Source: Paenibacillus woosongensis (lineage in GTDB: Bacteria > Bacillota > Bacilli > Paenibacillales > Paenibacillaceae). From it: a stretch of 64,000 nt of DNA. Numbering within the stretch: the first letter of the stretch is position 1; each line of letters opens with the position of its first letter. The position numbers and the translations under genes are program-made. Below, in pieces: positions 54,529-63,220 of the stretch. The stretch is from positions 1-64,000 of the forward strand of contig NZ_WNZW01000002.1 of NCBI RefSeq assembly GCF_009725165.1, read 5' to 3'. The notes under the pieces are model-generated. The model saw nothing but the letters and a program-made list of their open reading frames with translations, had not been told where the DNA came from and ran no database searches.

Positions 54529-54861
54529 TTAATCGGTGTCCTTTTTGGTCCAACGCTCAGCATCGCGGGTATTAAATTTATGCATAACCTTATCATGCGC
54601 TTCCGTCAGGTCGATGCCGAGCGAATTCGCAAAGCAAATCGTAATGAACAATATATCGCCTAGCTCCAGTTCGATGGAATTGTCGGCTTCATCCGGCTTT
54701 TTCGGCTTCTCGCCAAAGCGGTGGTTCACTTCCCGGGCCAGCTCGCCGACCTCTTCGCTCATCCGGGCAAGCATGCTAAGCGGACTGAAGTAGCCTTCTT
54801 TGAACTGCGATATGTATGCATCCACTTCCCGCTGCATTTCCGACAGTGTTTTCTCTTGCAA
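54529..54861 (-). CDS. MazG-like nucleotide pyrophosphohydrolase
   Basis: A 110-residue all-alpha NTP pyrophosphatase like B. subtilis YpjD, which also precedes dapB there. The metal site is EEVGELAREVNHRFG and ELGDILFITICFANSLGID (ExxE and ExxD). The start is TTG at 54861, 8 nt after GGAGG. It probably cleans up modified or surplus nucleotides. Confidence 0.9.
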   Translation of the reverse strand: MQEKTLSEMQREVDAYISQFKEGYFSPLSMLARMSEEVGELAREVNHRFGEKPKKPDEADNSIELELGDILFITICFANSLGIDLTEAHDKVMHKFNTRDAERWTKKDTD

Positions 54862-55085
54862 TGCCTATGCCTCCCCGTCTTTACTCGGTTTTATCCCTAT
54901 GTTATCGTAAAGACGTTTTGAAAACAAATCATTTTTTAATCGCTGCGCAAAAGGTATACTATATGAGTTGAGCATCGATCTTTAGAGAAAAATCAGCGGA
55001 GTTGAACAACGATCAATACTTCTAACGCAAATCGGTGAAAATAAGAAGATAACGCAATTTATTTTACTGCAGGCGAGGGATTTTA
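54862..55085. other. Divergent intergenic region
   Basis: About 220 bases between the MazG-like gene and the YitT-family gene. A TATACT at 54955-54960 could be the -10 for the plus-strand gene, with a poor TTTTTT at -35. Nothing else was recognised. Confidence 0.5.
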
Positions 55086-55955
55086 ATGAGAACTCTTAAA
55101 CTGGCAAGCTATCTGCGTACTATACTTCCCATCATGCTGGGGACGGCGATTTATGCGTTCGGGCTGCTCTATTTCATTATACCGAACCAATTAATGGAAG
55201 GCGGGGTAACCGGTGTGACGATCCTGCTCAACTACGCGTTCGGCATTTCCCCTTCCATCTCCAACCTGGTGCTAAATATCCCTTTATTTCTATTAGGGTG
55301 GAAAATATTAGGCGGGCGCTCGATCATATATACAGGACTCGGCATCGCATCCTTGTCTTTCTTCCTCTGGATGTTCGAAAATATGATTCGTACCGGCTGG
55401 ATCAATCCCTTTACGACCGAGCATGATTACATTCTGGCCTCCCTTTATGCCGGGGTTACGCTTGGAGCAGGTTTGGGCCTCGTTTTCCGCTTTGGGGGCA
55501 CGACGGGAGGCTCGGACATCATCGCCAGAATTCTCGGCCGCAAATACGGCTGGAGCATGGGACAAGTGATTTTAAGCCTGGACGTGATCATTATCGGCTT
55601 GTCTCTGTTCTATATCAGGGAGGAAAATATTCTATATACGCTGGTTGCCGTCTTTATCGCCTCCAAAGTCATTGACTTCATCCAAGAGGGCGCCTACTCC
55701 GCCCGGGCCTTCACCATCATCAGCGACTTCGCTCCGGAAATCGCCGACATCATTACGAAGGAGCTCGAACGAGGCGTGACGCTCATCCCTGCTGTCGGCG
55801 CCTATTCCAAGCAAGCCAAGCATGTTGCTTACTGCGTCGTTTCAAGGCAGGAAATGCGGCGGCTGCGGGGGATCGTCAGGTCCATTGACCCTAGAGCATT
55901 TATCATCATCAGCGACGTTCATGACGTACACGGGGAAGGCTTTAAAGAGGATTAG
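55086..55955 (+). CDS. YitT-family membrane protein (DUF161/DUF2179)
   Basis: A membrane protein of 289 residues with about five to six hydrophobic helices (15-210) and a C-terminal soluble DUF2179-like domain (about 215-280). The stretch LYFIIPNQLMEGGVTGVTIL and GLVFRFGGTTGGSDIIARIL are typical of the YitT group; B. subtilis ypjC lies in the same neighbourhood. The family's function is unknown. GCGAGGGATTTTA precedes the ATG. Unlike its neighbours it is on the plus strand. Confidence 0.88.
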   Translation: MRTLKLASYLRTILPIMLGTAIYAFGLLYFIIPNQLMEGGVTGVTILLNYAFGISPSISNLVLNIPLFLLGWKILGGRSIIYTGLGIASLSFFLWMFENMIRTGWINPFTTEHDYILASLYAGVTLGAGLGLVFRFGGTTGGSDIIARILGRKYGWSMGQVILSLDVIIIGLSLFYIREENILYTLVAVFIASKVIDFIQEGAYSARAFTIISDFAPEIADIITKELERGVTLIPAVGAYSKQAKHVAYCVVSRQEMRRLRGIVRSIDPRAFIIISDVHDVHGEGFKED

Positions 55956-55982
55956 CCCCGCTTCGTAAGGAAGCAGGGCTAA
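55952..55982 (+). terminator. Hairpin at the end of the YitT-family gene
   Basis: TTAGCCCCGCTTC pairs with GAAGCAGGGCTAA (one mismatch) and includes the stop codon. No T-run follows, so terminator activity is uncertain. Confidence 0.45.
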
Positions 55983-56036
55983 CCGGAACAGTCGCTTGAT
56001 TTGCTATTCTCCCGTCTTTAGAACGGTACCGCCATT

Positions 56037-56903
56037 TTATTTAGGCCTTTGCACCGGAGATACGTCTTGTTCGGCCTGGTATTTGCGCATCGCCGTATAA
56101 GTCAGCGCAAGCATGATCCAGCCGCCGATCAGGGCGCTCCAGTACCAGGGACTCCTAATCCCGATGATCGGCAAAAAAACGGGCTCATGGCCTTTGCGCC
56201 CAAACAGCTCCTGCAGCAGCGGCCCCCCTTGATCGATCGCTCCTCTCAGCGCCGCCTCATCCCAAGAAGTGTCACCTCCGAGCCGCTCAATATAGGACAG
56301 CCATGAATCGAACTTGTTCACGTCTGCTGCGTCTCGTTGAATGAGCGCAGCCGGCCTGATCATTTCATAGTTCGCCTGCAAGGATTGGAACGCTTCCTTG
56401 AATCCGGTCCGGTCACCACCCGAGCGAGCCTTTCCCATGTCCTGCAGACTGCTGGACATCACTTTATAATATTGCTGCCATAGGGCATCCCGTTTATGCG
56501 TCAGGCTATTTACGGCCAGTCTTAAGCGTGCCGACGTCTCAACCCACGCTTCAGGCGACAGCTTCACCCGGTTGATCGTTTCCCTAGTATCCATAATGCA
56601 TTCCGCAAGAGCATGGATGCCATCTACAGAAGTCACCCCCCGAAACGACAACCCCTCCAGGGTCCGGATTAATTGATCCATTTCCTGGTGCGCCGCCGAA
56701 GTATCTCCTTGCTGCATGACATTGTATAGGCGCTCTGTCACGGTTTCAAAGCTCTTCAGCCTCTCGTCCCGTTCCATTGAAGATGATACTTCTGAATCGC
56801 TATGCATGGCCGCAGCCATGCCCGGATGCTGCACCATCCAACATACAGTCAGCAGTGCATACAACAGCACGAGCAGTCCCCGTCTCTTCTTGTCCCGCGT
56901 CAC
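56037..56903 (-). CDS. ypjB: Sporulation protein YpjB-like
   Basis: A 288-residue protein with a signal-like N-terminal helix (about 9-28), a helical outer domain and a C-terminal membrane helix (about 255-272, WYWSALIGGWIMLALTY) with a short basic tail. The gene order qcrABC-ypjA-ypjB matches B. subtilis, where ypjB is a sporulation gene. The ATG at 56909 lies against the Gly-rich Shine-Dalgarno run, so GTG at 56903, 8 nt from AAGGGGG, is the likely start. Function is unknown beyond the family label. Confidence 0.82.
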   Translation of the reverse strand: MTRDKKRRGLLVLLYALLTVCWMVQHPGMAAAMHSDSEVSSSMERDERLKSFETVTERLYNVMQQGDTSAAHQEMDQLIRTLEGLSFRGVTSVDGIHALAECIMDTRETINRVKLSPEAWVETSARLRLAVNSLTHKRDALWQQYYKVMSSSLQDMGKARSGGDRTGFKEAFQSLQANYEMIRPAALIQRDAADVNKFDSWLSYIERLGGDTSWDEAALRGAIDQGGPLLQELFGRKGHEPVFLPIIGIRSPWYWSALIGGWIMLALTYTAMRKYQAEQDVSPVQRPK

Positions 56904-56958
56904 GGACATCCCCCCCTTACCAATCATGGTATGGCAAGCTGTCCTGCCTTAGAACCGC

Positions 56959-57585
56959 TTATATTCTTTTGGCTGCTCTCATGGCTATCCAACCGGCTGC
57001 TATGCTGGCTCCCGTCAGCGCTACGGTAAAGACAGCCACATACCCAACATCGTCCCAGAGCGCCTGCGGCAGCCAAGGATAGACGCCAAACGAATAATCT
57101 ATGAAATCATTTAGGAATGTCCAAACCCCCGCTGCAAGCAGCATAACCGTGCCGTATTTGAAGAAGCGGACGAAGAGCAGCGCTTCAACAGCCATGGCTA
57201 AATGGGAAGCCACCAGCATCCAATCCTGCCATACGAGCACCTCGCCCTGATATGCACCTGCAAAAATAATGCTTACCGCCCATACGCCGTACTTTACACT
57301 CGTCACCACCGCTAACGCTTCAATTAATGTGCGAATCCGATTATACTTCGACAATGTGGTCGGAAACATTAGAAACAGCAGCGCCAGCGTAAAAAACAAA
57401 CTAGCCGTAGGGCTATCCGGCACGAAAGGAATCAGCCAGCGCGGATAATTGGCCCAAGTCTCACGAAGCTGCGCCTCATACCATATGTACCCATAAACCG
57501 TGCCTAACAGATTACTTATGAACAAAGCCCATAGAATGAACCGGCTCGTCAGAAACTCCCGGCTCCAAAACGATGACAGCCTCAA
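56959..57585 (-). CDS. ypjA: DUF1405 membrane protein YpjA
   Basis: A 208-residue membrane protein with about six hydrophobic helices (14-34, 58-75, 85-110, 118-140, 148-165, 178-198). NLLGTVYGYIWYEAQL and PDSPTASLFFTLALLF are typical of the DUF1405 family. The start is TTG at 57585, 8 nt after AGGAG; an out-of-frame ATG lies just upstream. It lies after the qcrC terminator and 55 nt before ypjB. Function unknown. Confidence 0.88.
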   Translation of the reverse strand: MRLSSFWSREFLTSRFILWALFISNLLGTVYGYIWYEAQLRETWANYPRWLIPFVPDSPTASLFFTLALLFLMFPTTLSKYNRIRTLIEALAVVTSVKYGVWAVSIIFAGAYQGEVLVWQDWMLVASHLAMAVEALLFVRFFKYGTVMLLAAGVWTFLNDFIDYSFGVYPWLPQALWDDVGYVAVFTVALTGASIAAGWIAMRAAKRI

Positions 57586-57639
57586 CTTTCATGCTCCTTC
57601 CATGCAGCAGGCTTGCACAGCCGCAATTGTCCTTGGAAA

Positions 57640-57673
57640 CCAAAAACCTGATCGACGCTGCGATCAGGTTTTG
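57640..57673 (-). terminator. Terminator after qcrC
   Basis: AAACCTGATCG and CGATCAGGTTT are perfect 11-bp arms around a 6-nt loop, followed by TTGG on the minus strand, with AAAA on the other side. It closes the qcr operon. Confidence 0.85.
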
Positions 57674-57686
57674 ATTTATTTCTATT

Positions 57687-58559
57687 TTACTGTTCGGCTT
57701 TTTGTTTCGCAAGCCATTCGGCCAAGTGATCGATCTCCTCATCGGACAGACCTGCCTTGGTCGCAACATCATACATTGGCGGCATCGTTTCATAGCCTTC
57801 ATGGATGATCGTCAGAATCTCATCCTTGCTATGCTTGTCTCCGATTCCACGCAATGACGGAGCCGCAGTTCCCTTCAAATCAGCAGCATGGCAGTTGATG
57901 CAGGTAGCTTTCTTGTATGTCTCCATCGCCGGATCATCTTTATCCACGATGGCCACTTCTTTCTGCCGAATCGCGTTCGAGGTAGGCAATCCTTGTTCCC
58001 GTTTCTCCCTAGCCTCTTCCTCGCGTTGAATGTGCTCCGGCTTCGCGCCCGTCTTCTCCAGCTCATCCGTGTAATGTGTCCAGGCTACGTTCGTCAAATA
58101 AACGGTGGCTGCCAGCGACAGAAACATCAACGATGAAGCGATTGGACGGCGATAGAAGCGGCGCTCCTTCCCGCGATCAAGGAACGGAGCAAGCAGTAAA
58201 CCGCCGAATGCCACGCCCGGAATACCGAGTGTTCCGAGCACGACCCAGTCTCCCGAAGCATAAGGATATTTCAAATACTGGTACAGAAATAGAAAATACC
58301 AGTCCGGCATCGGAATAACCGATGCGCTTGGGTTAGCCGGATAACCGAGCGGAGCGGGCTCCGAAATGGTCAATACGAGAAACCCTACAAGCACGACGAC
58401 TCCGACCATCCATTCTTTTAACAAAAAGTTCGGAATAAACGCCTCCGATTTGCCCGGATATGCCGTATAATCGGGAGGAGTGATAAATCCGTTACCCTTG
58501 CGTACGCGCGAATCGCCGACAAATACGACTTTTTCTTTCGATTTGTCTACGTGAGCCAT
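57687..58559 (-). CDS. qcrC: Menaquinol-cytochrome c reductase, cytochrome b/c subunit
   Basis: The third subunit of the Firmicute bc complex: a subunit-IV-like part with three membrane helices (about 50-72, 95-115 by PMPDWYFLFLYQYLKYP, 140-165) fused to a cytochrome c domain with haem motif CINCH (about 221) and a distal Met in TMPPMYD. The 290-residue length fits. It oxidises menaquinol and passes electrons to cytochrome c at the outer face. GAGGGAGG precedes the ATG. Confidence 0.96.
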   Translation of the reverse strand: MAHVDKSKEKVVFVGDSRVRKGNGFITPPDYTAYPGKSEAFIPNFLLKEWMVGVVVLVGFLVLTISEPAPLGYPANPSASVIPMPDWYFLFLYQYLKYPYASGDWVVLGTLGIPGVAFGGLLLAPFLDRGKERRFYRRPIASSLMFLSLAATVYLTNVAWTHYTDELEKTGAKPEHIQREEEAREKREQGLPTSNAIRQKEVAIVDKDDPAMETYKKATCINCHAADLKGTAAPSLRGIGDKHSKDEILTIIHEGYETMPPMYDVATKAGLSDEEIDHLAEWLAKQKAEQ

Positions 58560-58581
58560 GTTAGTGCCTCCCTTCTCAATT

Positions 58582-59253
58582 TTATAGCGGACCGGAAATA
58601 CCCTGTCTGCGGATCATAATAAAGTGTCCTACCAGAAGGATAAGCAGCACGGCCGGAAGGAAGAACACGTGAATAGCAAAGAACCGAGTAAGCGTCTCAG
58701 CCCCTACGATGGTGCCGCCCTGAAGCAGCTCTTTGATAACAGGCCCGAGAACCGGTACAGAGTTAGCGATTTCAAGCGTAACCTTCGTTGCAAAATACGC
58801 TTTGTTGTCCCATGGCAGCAAATAACCAGTCAGACCGAGTCCGATCATGACAAAGAAAATCAGCATGCCCACAACCCAGTTCATCTCCCGCGGCGCCTTA
58901 TAGGAGCCCGTGAAGAATACCCGTAGCGTGTGAAGGAACATCATGACGATGACCAAGCTTGCTCCCCAGTGGTGCATACCGCGGACGATTTGGCCGAATG
59001 CGACCTGTGTCTGCAAATACTCCACACTGGCGTAAGCATTAATAATGTCCGGAACGTAATACATCGTAAGAAACATCCCCGACAGAATCTGGATTACAGT
59101 AATAAAGAACGTCAAGCCGCCGAAGCAATACACGAAAGCGGAGAAGTGATGCGCCGGGTTAACGTGCTCAGGAACCTCGTGGTCCGCAACATCTCTCCAA
59201 ATCGGCGTGATATCAAGACGTTCATCAATCCAGTTGTACACATTTTTAAACAT
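58582..59253 (-). CDS. qcrB: Menaquinol-cytochrome c reductase, cytochrome b subunit
   Basis: A cytochrome b6-type subunit of 223 residues with four membrane helices. Haem-ligand His residues lie in VRGMHHWGASLVIVMMFLH and FFAIHVFFLPAVLLILLVGH. It lies 16 nt after qcrA and 22 nt before qcrC, on the same transcript. Confidence 0.96.
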   Translation of the reverse strand: MFKNVYNWIDERLDITPIWRDVADHEVPEHVNPAHHFSAFVYCFGGLTFFITVIQILSGMFLTMYYVPDIINAYASVEYLQTQVAFGQIVRGMHHWGASLVIVMMFLHTLRVFFTGSYKAPREMNWVVGMLIFFVMIGLGLTGYLLPWDNKAYFATKVTLEIANSVPVLGPVIKELLQGGTIVGAETLTRFFAIHVFFLPAVLLILLVGHFIMIRRQGISGPL

Positions 59254-59269
59254 CCGAATCTACGCCTCC

Positions 59270-59812
59270 TTATTTCACGATACTATTCGGGATAATTTCA
59301 CCCAAATAGACCCAATCATCCTTCAGCATGACCTTGTATTCGTCAAGCGGAGCGGACGCAACAGCGAGTTGCTTGCCCTCTTTCGTATAATGCGCGCCAT
59401 GACAAGGACAATGGTACTGCTCAGGAAAACTCGCATTAGTGTTCCATCCGACCGTGCAGCCCAAATGCTTACAGATCGGTGAAAGCGCATAAATATTGCC
59501 GCTCTCATCCTTGCGGATCCAAGCGACGAGTGATGCTGTGCTCGAATACCAACCGTCCTGCTGCTGCAGCTCGAACGTGAATTCCTGCGGCTCAGTCGTG
59601 ATCTTGCTGACTTCAACTACCTTAACAAAGGTGCCCTCGCCTTTCTTCTGCAGAATCGGGTCTACAGCAAAACGTACCATAGGCAGCGCTGCACCCCCTA
59701 CCATAAAAGCGGTAGCGCCCCCCAGCGTATATGTAAGAAACTGCCGACGGGACATTTCCTTACGTGTAGGCGGTTTATGCGATGATTCATGCTCGTCGTT
59801 ATGAATGCTCAT
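59270..59812 (-). CDS. qcrA: Menaquinol-cytochrome c reductase, Rieske iron-sulfur subunit
   Basis: A Rieske protein (180 residues) with the 2Fe-2S motifs CKHLGC and CPCHGAHY. The N-terminus has SRRQFLTYTLGGATAFMVGG, a twin-Arg-like signal anchor that directs folded export and stays in the membrane. AAGGGGG precedes the ATG. A strong promoter sits 80-110 nt upstream. It is the first gene of qcrABC. Confidence 0.96.
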   Translation of the reverse strand: MSIHNDEHESSHKPPTRKEMSRRQFLTYTLGGATAFMVGGAALPMVRFAVDPILQKKGEGTFVKVVEVSKITTEPQEFTFELQQQDGWYSSTASLVAWIRKDESGNIYALSPICKHLGCTVGWNTNASFPEQYHCPCHGAHYTKEGKQLAVASAPLDEYKVMLKDDWVYLGEIIPNSIVK

Positions 59813-59892
59813 ACTGTCTTCAACCCCCTTTGCAAGCCAATTCTCTCTCCCGTTTCAATGATAAATCTCACATGTTTTGGTAAGACATATTA

Positions 59893-59921
59893 ATAATATA
59901 TTAGGGTTCTGAGAGCGTCAA
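59893..59921 (-). promoter_or_regulatory. Sigma-A promoter of qcrABC
   Basis: On the minus strand TTGACG and TATTAT are separated by exactly 17 nt. The start would lie near 59886, giving a leader of about 74 nt. Confidence 0.8.
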
Positions 59922-59998
59922 GAATATCCGTCGTCTTTTTCAGCCCCTGGTGCTCAACGAACGCATAAAATGTTGATAATTTGTCACAATTGGTGTTT

Positions 59999-60421
59999 TT
60001 AGCCCTGCTGCCACATTTGCTGAATTTTTCTGCCTACCGCGGCGCTTGCTTCGGTACCCTGAACTTCCTTAAATTCGCTTGCGGCAACGATTAAATCTGC
60101 ATGAGGAATATATTCGGCCGGAAGCTCGACATCGGCAGACGCGACGATGATATATTTAAAACCAGATAACTTGACATTATGACAAATTTCATTTACTTGC
60201 GACAATATATCGTCCCGTCCATATTGAAAAGAAGGATATGTTACGACTCTTCCCTTGAATGGAATCTCGATCCAATCCATGACGTCTCTTAACCTCTCAA
60301 GCGCAGCGGTCACTTCATATGGCTGCTCGCTCCCGGTAAGCCCGGTGACCGGAATGAGGCAAGTATCCAGATACGGCTGCAGCTCTTCCCATAACGTCGC
60401 CTCGATTTCACTGAATTTCAT
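59999..60421 (-). CDS. ypiF: DUF2487 protein YpiF-like
   Basis: A soluble protein of 140 residues that lies just upstream of qcrABC, as ypiF does in B. subtilis. It begins MKFSEIEATLWEELQPYLDT and has an alternating alpha/beta pattern (RVVTYPSFQYG, KYIIVASADVE, HADLIVAASEFK), perhaps a small Rossmann-like fold. AGGAAGGGG precedes the ATG. Function unknown. Confidence 0.85.
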   Translation of the reverse strand: MKFSEIEATLWEELQPYLDTCLIPVTGLTGSEQPYEVTAALERLRDVMDWIEIPFKGRVVTYPSFQYGRDDILSQVNEICHNVKLSGFKYIIVASADVELPAEYIPHADLIVAASEFKEVQGTEASAAVGRKIQQMWQQG

Positions 60422-60485
60422 ATGTATCCCCTTCCTGTTTTCCTTTAAACATTATATACAGAGGATATCGTCAATTAAAAGCTTG

Positions 60486-60513
60486 AAAAAAAAGAATGCC
60501 GTTAACGGCATTC
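60486..60513 (-). terminator. Terminator overlapping the end of the IDEAL gene
   Basis: GAATGCCGTT and AACGGCATTC form a perfect palindrome (60494-60513), followed by T8 on the minus strand. The stop codon lies in the loop. Confidence 0.9.
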
Positions 60514-60699
60514 CTTCAAATCCTCTAGCGCTTTAAGTTCTTCTGTCAAAGCTCGAAAGGCTTCTTCGTCACCCTTGGCCAAAGCGGAATCTATTTCACT
60601 GTAAATTTGCTCGGAACGGTGTTTGCGTAGAGCTTCATCCCATACCATCTCCGCGGCCAGGCCAAGCATCACTTCGTAAGTTACCTTCATTTGATCCAT
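60502..60699 (-). CDS. Stand-alone IDEAL-domain protein
   Basis: A 65-residue helical protein. The C-terminal half fits the IDEAL domain (SEQIYSEIDSALAKGDEEAFRALTEELKAL). In B. subtilis YpiB, encoded next to ypiF, this domain follows a larger N-terminal domain; here only the IDEAL part is present, near ypiF. ATG at 60699 follows GGAGGTGCATCCT; the earlier TTG is too close to that signal. It lies 15 nt after the carbonic anhydrase-like gene. Confidence 0.8.
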   Translation of the reverse strand: MDQMKVTYEVMLGLAAEMVWDEALRKHRSEQIYSEIDSALAKGDEEAFRALTEELKALEDLKECR

Positions 60700-60714
60700 A
60701 GGATGCACCTCCAA

Positions 60715-61218
60715 CTAGATCCTGTATTCTTTTCCTTTCGCAACATAGCTGTCGGTCGTCAGTTTCATTCGCTGCAAATCGGCTTCCGTAAGTTCGCGGA
60801 CAACCCTTGCGGGTGAGCCCAAAGCAAGCGTATAAGCGGGGATGACTGTATTTTCCGTGACTAAAGAACCTGCTCCTATTAAAGCATATTCACCGATAGC
60901 TGCTCCGTTTAAGATGATAGCCCCCATGCCGATTAAAGTGCCCTTGCCTATATGACAACCGTGAATGATCGCGGCGTGACCAACAGAGACATCGTTTTCG
61001 ACGATTAAGGGCTGCCCGGTATTGACGTGGCCTACAACCCCATCCTGAAGATTAGTTCTCTCCCCAATTCGGATTCCAGCCAAATCTCCACGAAGCACCG
61101 CGTTGAACCAAACGCTGCTGTCTTTACCGACGGTTACGTCACCGATCAGTTTAGCGCCTTCTGCAATGAATACTGATGCATCCACCACAGGCTGTTTTCC
61201 CCGATAATTCAGTAACAA
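60715..61218 (-). CDS. Gamma-class carbonic anhydrase-like hexapeptide-repeat protein
   Basis: A left-handed beta-helix protein (167 residues) like YtoA/YrdA. Hexapeptide repeats run from about residue 20 (IAEGAKLIGDVTVGKDSSVW) to 140 (PARVVRELTEADL). Metal-binding His residues of the gamma class are present in GVVGHVNTGQP and VSVGHAAIIHGCHIG. The start is TTG at 61218, after GGAGG with a 10-nt gap; the open frame further up has no signal. Activity may be carbonic anhydrase or another; unproven. Confidence 0.88.
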   Translation of the reverse strand: MLLNYRGKQPVVDASVFIAEGAKLIGDVTVGKDSSVWFNAVLRGDLAGIRIGERTNLQDGVVGHVNTGQPLIVENDVSVGHAAIIHGCHIGKGTLIGMGAIILNGAAIGEYALIGAGSLVTENTVIPAYTLALGSPARVVRELTEADLQRMKLTTDSYVAKGKEYRI

Positions 61219-61311
61219 GATAACCACTCCTCCGTTTTGAATTGGGAGTGATTGTATCAGCATGGTTTGTCATTGTCAATGTACGCGGCAGGCTACCTCT
61301 ATCCGATGCAA

Positions 61312-62400
61312 TTAGCGCTTTATCAGCTGATGAACGCAGTGTTTCCCGAAAGGTGTCGTCTGCACAAATCTTTCACGCGTTTCTCCTTCGCCGATTCGCA
61401 GCATACCCAGATGCAGCATCATGTGCAAAATGCGTTCTTCGAAAATGGACTCCGGAGTATCGTAATAAAACGGCTTGATCAAAAGCTTCATTTGCGCGAA
61501 CAGCGAAACTGCTGTTACCCATTCACTGGAGCAGCGCTCTATCCAGTAGATCAGAGAGAGCAAGTTAGGGATAGGCCCTTTATAAAGTCTTAACCAAAAG
61601 CTAACAAACTGTATCATCGGTTCTTGCTTGTTTTCCGCAAGGAACGCACTGCCGTTAGCCGTCAGGACCAATAATCCGCCTTCCTCCCTTATCCATTTCA
61701 TGTGATAGGCATAGTCGTAGAGCAGCGCCAGGCGGTTCGGATAATCCTTGAACCTTCGCCCATAGCCAAACCTCCAGCCCTTGCCGACCAGGGGCTCGGC
61801 CACGTGAAGTTTATCCAGAAGCTGCATCTGATTTCTTCTGTACATGACGCCTTCGGCATTCAGCGGTATTTCGTGGTGATAAACGTAATCCAGCAGCTCT
61901 CTTAAATCCTTCGGAAGCAAATCATACTCCTCCCTGTAGACGGTCGGTTCCGCACCCGCTGGTGTGACGGCCGATTTAAACCGCGACTCCAGAGATGCTC
62001 TGAAACGCCGCTTCAGGTCCTCGGGAACTTCGAACAAGTACTTTGTGCTTGCGGTTGAACCGTTAAACAGCCATCCACGCTGCCTGAATCTAGTGATGAC
62101 ATCCCTGGGGCTCTCGCGCTCTTTGGCATCCTGCGTGAAACGCGATTGCTGAGCACAGGCGATCAATTCTTCCAAGCTGAACTGGCGTCTTCCGTCAAAT
62201 AGCAGCCTATTCAGAAATCGCAAATCTTCCAAACTCAATTGATCAAGATGCTGCTCGATAAACTCCCTGCGCCCGACCGTCTGTAAAATCGACTGAATCA
62301 GATCGTTCTTAGAGTTTCCGTTGCAATCACATTGGTAATGATCCGCTATTCTGCTAAGCTGTCCGATATCGGCAAAAGTGAGCATATCCGCCAAGTCCAT
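61312..62400 (-). CDS. Conserved hypothetical protein, 362 residues
   Basis: A soluble basic protein I do not recognise with confidence. The N-terminus (MLTFADIGQLSRIADHYQCDCNGNS, then LIQSILQTVGRREFIEQHL) looks like a SAP-like or winged-helix DNA-binding fold. LSLEDLRFLNRLLFDG and LTANGSAFL also recall winged-helix repeats, as in the N-terminal part of XPB-type helicases. There is no helicase motif, membrane segment or catalytic signature. GAGGCGG precedes the ATG. It stands between the carbonic anhydrase-like gene and a histidine phosphatase on the same strand. Confidence 0.7.
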   Translation of the reverse strand: MDLADMLTFADIGQLSRIADHYQCDCNGNSKNDLIQSILQTVGRREFIEQHLDQLSLEDLRFLNRLLFDGRRQFSLEELIACAQQSRFTQDAKERESPRDVITRFRQRGWLFNGSTASTKYLFEVPEDLKRRFRASLESRFKSAVTPAGAEPTVYREEYDLLPKDLRELLDYVYHHEIPLNAEGVMYRRNQMQLLDKLHVAEPLVGKGWRFGYGRRFKDYPNRLALLYDYAYHMKWIREEGGLLVLTANGSAFLAENKQEPMIQFVSFWLRLYKGPIPNLLSLIYWIERCSSEWVTAVSLFAQMKLLIKPFYYDTPESIFEERILHMMLHLGMLRIGEGETRERFVQTTPFGKHCVHQLIKR

Positions 62401-62464
62401 ATTTTACCGCCTCGCTGTTTTACTACCATTATGGGAAAATTTGCAGCTTTTATTCCGTATTCAC

Positions 62465-62496
62465 AAAAAAAATAACCCGCGGCTATGCGGGTTATT
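62465..62496 (-). terminator. Terminator after the histidine phosphatase gene
   Basis: AATAACCCGC and GCGGGTTATT are perfect arms around a 6-nt loop, then T-rich sequence on the minus strand. The stem includes the stop codon. Confidence 0.9.
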
Positions 62497-63094
62497 TCGA
62501 ATCCTTCAAATTTTCTGTAAGATGCTTCGTACAATTATAAAGCAGCATGTACCAATCTTGATCCTTCTTCTCCAGAATCGTGAGCGACAAGTTGCCAATC
62601 CGTTCTGTGTACTTATTATCATATAACGCAGTATATAACTGGGCCAACAATGCCCCATGTGAAATGACAAGGATGCGCTTATCCGGATAACGCTCGCCTA
62701 GCTCTTCCATAAATTCGAGGGCTCGACGCCGGATGTCATCCTCCTTCTCCTGGCCCAAGTCCAGCATGTACCAATCTTTACCCCAAAGGGTCTCCCTCTC
62801 CTCCGAGGTCAAGCCCTCGATTTGGCCGAATGCCCGCTCCATTAATCTGGAATCGGGGTCGTATACCGGGATTTGCAAAATTTCGGCAATGATTGCGCCT
62901 GTCTCTTGAGCGCGCGATAATCCACTCGTAATAATAAAGTCCCATGGGAGTTCACCGCTCTCGCGTTGAAGCCTCTCGGCAAGCATCAGAGCTTGTCTGC
63001 GCCCCTCGTCGTTGAGCGGGATATCGCTTTGGCCTTGGATTTTCCCCGCTGCATTCCAATCTGTTAGTCCATGACGAATTAATCCGACAATCAT
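62492..63094 (-). CDS. Histidine phosphatase family protein
   Basis: A phosphoglycerate-mutase-like phosphatase of 200 residues. The catalytic motif is LIRHGLTDWNAAG, with the second His in VISHGALLAQL. It is close to cobalamin-type or general phosphatases (PhoE-like); the substrate is not clear. ATG at 63094 follows GGAGGTTCAGC; the frame continues upstream into the promoter and is not used there. Confidence 0.9.
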   Translation of the reverse strand: MIVGLIRHGLTDWNAAGKIQGQSDIPLNDEGRRQALMLAERLQRESGELPWDFIITSGLSRAQETGAIIAEILQIPVYDPDSRLMERAFGQIEGLTSEERETLWGKDWYMLDLGQEKEDDIRRRALEFMEELGERYPDKRILVISHGALLAQLYTALYDNKYTERIGNLSLTILEKKDQDWYMLLYNCTKHLTENLKDSK

Positions 63095-63142
63095 GCTGAA
63101 CCTCCGCGTAATTTGCTTCGATATTTTATTCATTTGAACAGT

Positions 63143-63172
63143 ACTATAATATATTATTGCCTTTAAAAACAA
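63143..63172 (-). promoter_or_regulatory. Probable promoter of the histidine phosphatase gene
   Basis: TTGTTT and TATAGT on the minus strand are 18 nt apart. The -35 abuts the terminator of the upstream anti-sigma gene. Confidence 0.5.
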
Positions 63173-63207
63173 GCGCTTCTTCCCGCAAATAGGTGAAGAA
63201 GCGCTTG
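63165..63207 (-). terminator. Terminator after the anti-sigma gene
   Basis: CAAGCGCTTCTTC and GAAGAAGCGCTTG form a perfect 13-bp stem with a 12-nt loop; GTTTTTAAAG follows on the minus strand. Confidence 0.9.
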
Positions 63208-63220
63208 AACTGTTATTGAA

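Noticed and set aside
59975..59998. TTGTGACAAATTATCAA as a Rex or ResD site before qcrA
   Set aside because: One half fits but the other matches only 4 of 6 bases, and it lies more than 50 bp upstream of the -35; too weak to claim.
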